Shown: in pieces, positions 44,859 to 47,865 of the stretch | Layout: each line of letters begins with the position of its first letter | How positions within the stretch are numbered: the first letter of the stretch is position 1 | Assembly (NCBI RefSeq): GCF_003350345.1 | Contig: NZ_QNVJ01000014.1 | Span: 1 to 47,865, forward strand | Source: Alkalilacustris brevis | GTDB taxonomy: Bacteria > Pseudomonadota > Alphaproteobacteria > Rhodobacterales > Rhodobacteraceae | Direction of reading: 5' to 3' | DNA: 47,865 nucleotides | The notes under the pieces: model-generated | What the model was told of the DNA's origin: nothing | What the model saw: only the letters and a program-made list of their open reading frames with translations | The model's database searches: none | Position numbers and translations under genes: made by a program

Positions 44859-45848
44859 TCAGGCGGCGCGCAGATGCCCGCGCCCGTGCGGTTCGTCAAA
44901 ATCCAGCACCGGGTTGATCGGGATGATCCGGTTGGGATTGATGGTGTCGTGGCTGTAGTGGTAGTGCCGCACGATATGGTCCAGCCGCACTGTCGCCGCC
45001 ACGCCGGGCCGCTGATACAGCTCGCGCGTGTAGCCCCAGAGGTTGGGATAGTCGATTATCCGCCGTCGGTTGCACTTGAAATGCAGGTGATAGACCGAAT
45101 CGAAGCGCATGAGCGTCGTTACCAGCCGCCAGTCGGCCTCGGTCACACGGTCGCCGACCAGGTAACGTTGCCTGCCCAGCCTGTCCTCCAGCCAGTCGAG
45201 CGACTCGAACAGCGCGGTGACCGCCTCGTCATAGGCTTCCTGCGTTGTGGCGAAACCAGAGCGGTAGACCCCGTTATTGACCGTATCGTAGACACGCGCG
45301 TTGACCGCATCGATTTCGTCGCGCAGGGGCGCGGGGTAGTAGTCGTCGCGATTGCCGGTGATGTCGTCGAAGGCCGAGTTGAACATGCGGATGATCTCGG
45401 CCGATTCGTTCGACACGATGGTTTCGCGCGTCTTGTCCCACAGCACCGGCACCGTCACCCGGCCCGAAACGTCGGGTTTGGCGCGGGTGTAGATATCGCG
45501 CATGTAGCGGCTGCCATAGAGATCATCGCCCGTGGCGCCGGGGAAATCATCGCGAAACTCCCACCCGTCGGACAGCATGTCGGGATGCACGGCAGAGACG
45601 GTGATGTGATCCTCCAGCCCCTTGATCGCCCGGAAGATCAGCGCCCGGTGCGCCCAGGGGCAGGCATAGGATACATACAGGTGGTAGCGCCCGCTCTCGG
45701 CGGCGAAGCCCCCCTCGCCCGAGGGGCCGGGGCTGCCGTCCGGCGTGACCCAATTGCGGAATTTCGATGTATCCCTGACGAACCGCCCCCCGGTCTTTTC
45801 CGTATCATACCAGTCGGTCTGCCAGGTGCCGTCAACAAGCTTGCCCAT
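44859..45848 (-). CDS. Glutathionyl-hydroquinone reductase (Xi-class GST)
   Basis: A 329-residue enzyme with the hallmark CPWAHR (YVSYACPWAHRALIFRAIKG), whose Cys reduces glutathionyl-hydroquinones. N-terminal thioredoxin-like domain: FAAESGRYHLYVSY and VTVPVLWDKTRETIVSNESAEIIRM. C-terminal all-helical domain: NNGVYRSGFATTQEAYDEAV, RYLVGDRVTEADWRLVTTL and the FKCNRRRIIDYPNLWGY block. Matches E. coli YqjG and the ECM4/PcpF group in length. Expected role: detoxifying quinone-glutathione adducts. RBS AAGGAG precedes the ATG. Confidence 0.94.
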   Translation of the reverse strand: MGKLVDGTWQTDWYDTEKTGGRFVRDTSKFRNWVTPDGSPGPSGEGGFAAESGRYHLYVSYACPWAHRALIFRAIKGLEDHITVSAVHPDMLSDGWEFRDDFPGATGDDLYGSRYMRDIYTRAKPDVSGRVTVPVLWDKTRETIVSNESAEIIRMFNSAFDDITGNRDDYYPAPLRDEIDAVNARVYDTVNNGVYRSGFATTQEAYDEAVTALFESLDWLEDRLGRQRYLVGDRVTEADWRLVTTLMRFDSVYHLHFKCNRRRIIDYPNLWGYTRELYQRPGVAATVRLDHIVRHYHYSHDTINPNRIIPINPVLDFDEPHGRGHLRAA

Positions 45849-46030
45849 TGTGAACTCCTTTCATCCGGCAACATAAGCCGCGCGCCCCCGCACTGCGACC
45901 CCGTCCAGAGCGCAGCCCACCGCGCAAAAATGCACAATCCGAGCTGGGATTCGGGGAACCTGTCATTATCTCTTCACTTGTTTGCCAGAGGCTTGCAGGG
46001 CATTCTGCGCCGGAGAGGAGGGGCCCGAAG

Positions 46031-46384
46031 ATGTTGGAAGATCTGCCCAAAGACGTGCGCGAGGGGCTGGAAGCCGCCCGCAAACTGGCCCGCCAGCGTG
46101 GCAAGACCCGGCTGCGCCTGCATGCGGGTGACGCGGTCTATCCGATCCTGCGCGTATGGGAAGATGGCTTTGCCCTGGCCTCCGAGACCACGCCGCATCT
46201 GCGCGGGCTGGTCGATGTGCATGAGGGCGGGCGGCATATCCTGCAATGCCTGATCGTCGCCTCACGCGAGGAAAACGGCGAAATCATTTGCGAATTCAAG
46301 CGCAACACCAGTGTTTCCGACCGCCCCGCACTGGATTTCGAACGCGCCGAGGATGCCCCCAGGGCGCTGCTGCCCCGCTACTGA
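46031..46384 (+). CDS. Small conserved protein of unknown function
   Basis: 117 residues, soluble, single domain: MLEDLPKDVREGLEAARKLA (helix), RLRLHAGDAVYPILRVWEDGFALASE, LRGLVDVHEGGRHILQCLIV and GEIICEFKRNT, a beta-rich pattern that loosely recalls PilZ-type barrels without the RXXXR and D/NXSXXG cyclic-di-GMP motifs. I recognise it only as a conserved hypothetical of Rhodobacterales. A strong RBS (GGAGAGGAGG) supports the start. Its stop (46382-46384) overlaps the last bases of the convergent aminotransferase gene, so both genes end within seven shared bases. Confidence 0.75.
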   Translation: MLEDLPKDVREGLEAARKLARQRGKTRLRLHAGDAVYPILRVWEDGFALASETTPHLRGLVDVHEGGRHILQCLIVASREENGEIICEFKRNTSVSDRPALDFERAEDAPRALLPRY

Positions 46385-47550
46385 AGGTCATCGAAGGCCT
46401 GTTGCAGGCGCTCGGCGGCTTCCTTCACCAGCGCGCGCGGCGTGCCCAGGTTGAACCGGAGGAAAGTCTCGCCACCACTGCCGAAGGTTTCGCCGTGATT
46501 GGCGGCGATCTGCGCGCGCCCCTCGACCCGCCCGATAAACTCCTGCGCGGTCATGCCGGTGCCTTCGAAATCGACCCAGGCAAGGTAAGTCGCCTCCAAC
46601 GGCATGGAACGCAGCCCCGGTATCGCATTCACCGCCTCGTCGAACACCTTGCGGTTGCCGTCGAGATACTTGACCAGCGCATCGACCCAGGCCGCGCCCT
46701 CGGGCGTGTAGGCCGCGGTCGCCATGTGGATCCCGAAGGAATTGGGCGAAATCCCCAGCGCGGCGACGGTCTTGGCGAACTGCCCGTGCAATTCCGGGTC
46801 GGGCAGGATCACGTTGCCCACATGCGCGCCAGCGATGTTGAAGGTCTTGGTCGTGGCCGTCATCATCACCAGCCGGTCCATGATCTCGGGCGCGGCATTG
46901 GCCATGACGGTGTGATGCTGCCCCGGCATCACGAGGTCATGGTGAATCTCGTCCGACACCACGATCAGGTCGTGGCGCTCGGCGAACCGTGCCAGCGCCT
47001 GCAATTCCTCCTCGTCCCAGACGCGCCCACCGGGATTGTGCGGCGAGCAGAGGATCACCATGCGCTCATCGCCCTGCATCAGGTCGTCATAGGCGTCGAA
47101 ATCCATGACATAGCGGCCATCCTCCCGCACCAGCGGGCATTCGGCCACCCGCCGCCCGGCGGCGCGGATCACCCGGGCAAAGGCATGATATACTGGCGTG
47201 AACAGCACCACACCCTCGCCCGGCTGCGTCCAGGTCTGCACGCAAAGCGCCGTGCCGTTGACCAGCCCGTGCGCGGTGAAGATCGCCTCGGGCTCGAGCT
47301 GCCAGAAGTGGCGCTCCTTCATCCACCAGCAGATCGCTTCGCGATAGGCGCGGTCGTCGCCGAAATAACCGAATACCCCGTGGTCGCACATTTCGCGCAG
47401 GGCCTCGCGCACGCATTCAGGCGGACGGAAATCCATGTCGGCCACCCACATGGGCAGGCCGGTGTCTTCAGGCACGTCATAGCGCGCCGTCATCATGTCC
47501 CATTTCTGCGAATGGGTGCCGCGCCGGTTGATGAGGTTGTCGAAATCCAT
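46378..47550 (-). CDS. patB: MalY/PatB-type PLP-dependent cystathionine beta-lyase
   Basis: 390 residues of aminotransferase fold type I. MDFDNLINRRGTHSQKWDMM and LPMWVADMDFRPPECV are the N-terminal hallmarks of MalY/PatB. SPHNPGGRVW, VVSDEIHHDL and the PLP-Schiff-base Lys in TATTKTFNIAGAHVGN follow, with the C-terminal Arg in FLRFNLGTPR. Such enzymes split C-S bonds of cystathionine or cysteine conjugates, giving pyruvate, ammonia and a thiol. The start MDFDNLI is chosen by family; open frame upstream to 47634 is not family-like. Its 3' end overlaps the convergent small gene by 7 bases. Confidence 0.94.
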   Translation of the reverse strand: MDFDNLINRRGTHSQKWDMMTARYDVPEDTGLPMWVADMDFRPPECVREALREMCDHGVFGYFGDDRAYREAICWWMKERHFWQLEPEAIFTAHGLVNGTALCVQTWTQPGEGVVLFTPVYHAFARVIRAAGRRVAECPLVREDGRYVMDFDAYDDLMQGDERMVILCSPHNPGGRVWDEEELQALARFAERHDLIVVSDEIHHDLVMPGQHHTVMANAAPEIMDRLVMMTATTKTFNIAGAHVGNVILPDPELHGQFAKTVAALGISPNSFGIHMATAAYTPEGAAWVDALVKYLDGNRKVFDEAVNAIPGLRSMPLEATYLAWVDFEGTGMTAQEFIGRVEGRAQIAANHGETFGSGGETFLRFNLGTPRALVKEAAERLQQAFDDLQ

Positions 47551-47865
47551 GCGGGTTACTCCGTTTTCCTGCAGGCAAGGTTGCGCCCGCAGCGGGGAGG
47601 TGCAACCGCAAAATGCGGTGGGTTGGTCGGGCAATGGACCGACTGCGGGCGGATCTGCACTGCCCGCAGTTTCCCAGCATTGAAGGCACGGTCAGTTGCC
47701 GGCCGCAGACGAATACGAAACGCCCGCCGGTGGGCCGTAGGACACTACCAAGACATGTTGCGTTGAATTGCACTCGTCCAGCTCCGACCAGAGGGCATGC
47801 GGCCGCCCGAGGTGGGCGCGGATGCGCCCGCCTGGGGGGCGGGCGGGCGCATGCCCGGGCCGCAA
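47551..47865. other. Non-coding end of window with strong inverted repeat
   Basis: No gene is supported in these 315 bases. The notable structure is ATGCGCCCGCC (47822-47832) facing GGCGGGCGCAT (47842-47852), an 11-bp perfect stem with a 9-base G-rich loop. No T tract is visible before the window ends. It may be a terminator of a gene beyond the window or a repeat element. Confidence 0.55.

Noticed and set aside
46246-47766. 506-codon plus-strand frame
   Set aside because: It is antisense to patB, whose PLP motifs are intact.

Overview
The window is GC-rich, densely coded chromosomal DNA from an alphaproteobacterium, most likely a member of the Rhodobacteraceae (Rhodobacterales). The reasons are the separate F0 operon atpI-atpB-atpE-atpF'-atpF with split b and b' subunits, the ppiC-argJ-mutT block divergent from secA, the zinc-ribbon/ftsEX neighbourhood, a DUF6473-type gene, and a dispersed intergenic repeat of a kind I associate with this group. 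I see no insertion sequence, prophage, tRNA, rRNA or CRISPR array. Genus is not assigned.

Layout. 1-230: 3' end of tuf (EF-Tu), a second relic copy of its last codons, and a strong terminator. 264-6009: DUF6473-like protein, 3-hydroxybutyryl-CoA dehydrogenase, RNase R and an orphan polytopic membrane protein. 6125-9551: PfkB-family (adenosine) kinase coupled to endonuclease III, a divergent AraC-MGMT DNA-repair fusion, and an OmpA-type lipoprotein. 9642-12238: ATP synthase F0 operon (minus strand). 12448-15190: ArsR regulator, UspA-like protein, EamA exporter and LysR regulator. 15410-20494: a run of four exported proteins, namely a small unknown, a V8-like S1B protease, a trypsin-like S1A zymogen and a Tat-exported metacaspase. 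20538-24633: MJ0042 zinc-ribbon membrane protein, divergent from ftsE-ftsX-plsC-PPOX. 24639-31339: accA, mutT, argJ and a parvulin PPIase (minus), then secA (plus). 31387-40598: orphan neuB and a nine-gene vitamin B12 uptake operon (minus) behind a cobalamin riboswitch. 40860-47865: mgtE, pheS, a lytic transglycosylase, glutathionyl-hydroquinone reductase, a small conserved unknown and a PatB-type C-S lyase, ending in a 315-base non-coding stretch with a strong inverted repeat.

Two systems stand out. (a) The exported protease cluster: the S1A enzyme is a zymogen with an Arg-Val-Phe-Gly-Gly activation site, and metacaspases generally cut after Arg/Lys. The gene set therefore looks like a possible envelope or extracellular proteolytic cascade (inference). 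(b) The B12 operon carries everything from outer-membrane receptor to inner-membrane ABC transporter, plus its own TonB-ExbB-ExbD motor. Its two ExbD paralogues differ at the essential membrane aspartate: one keeps Asp, the other has Asn. It also encodes two cobalamin-binding-type proteins, one without a signal peptide.

Most start codons were chosen by ribosome-binding sites and family alignment from memory, and these choices are stated per gene. All family assignments come from motifs read by eye, since no database search was possible.
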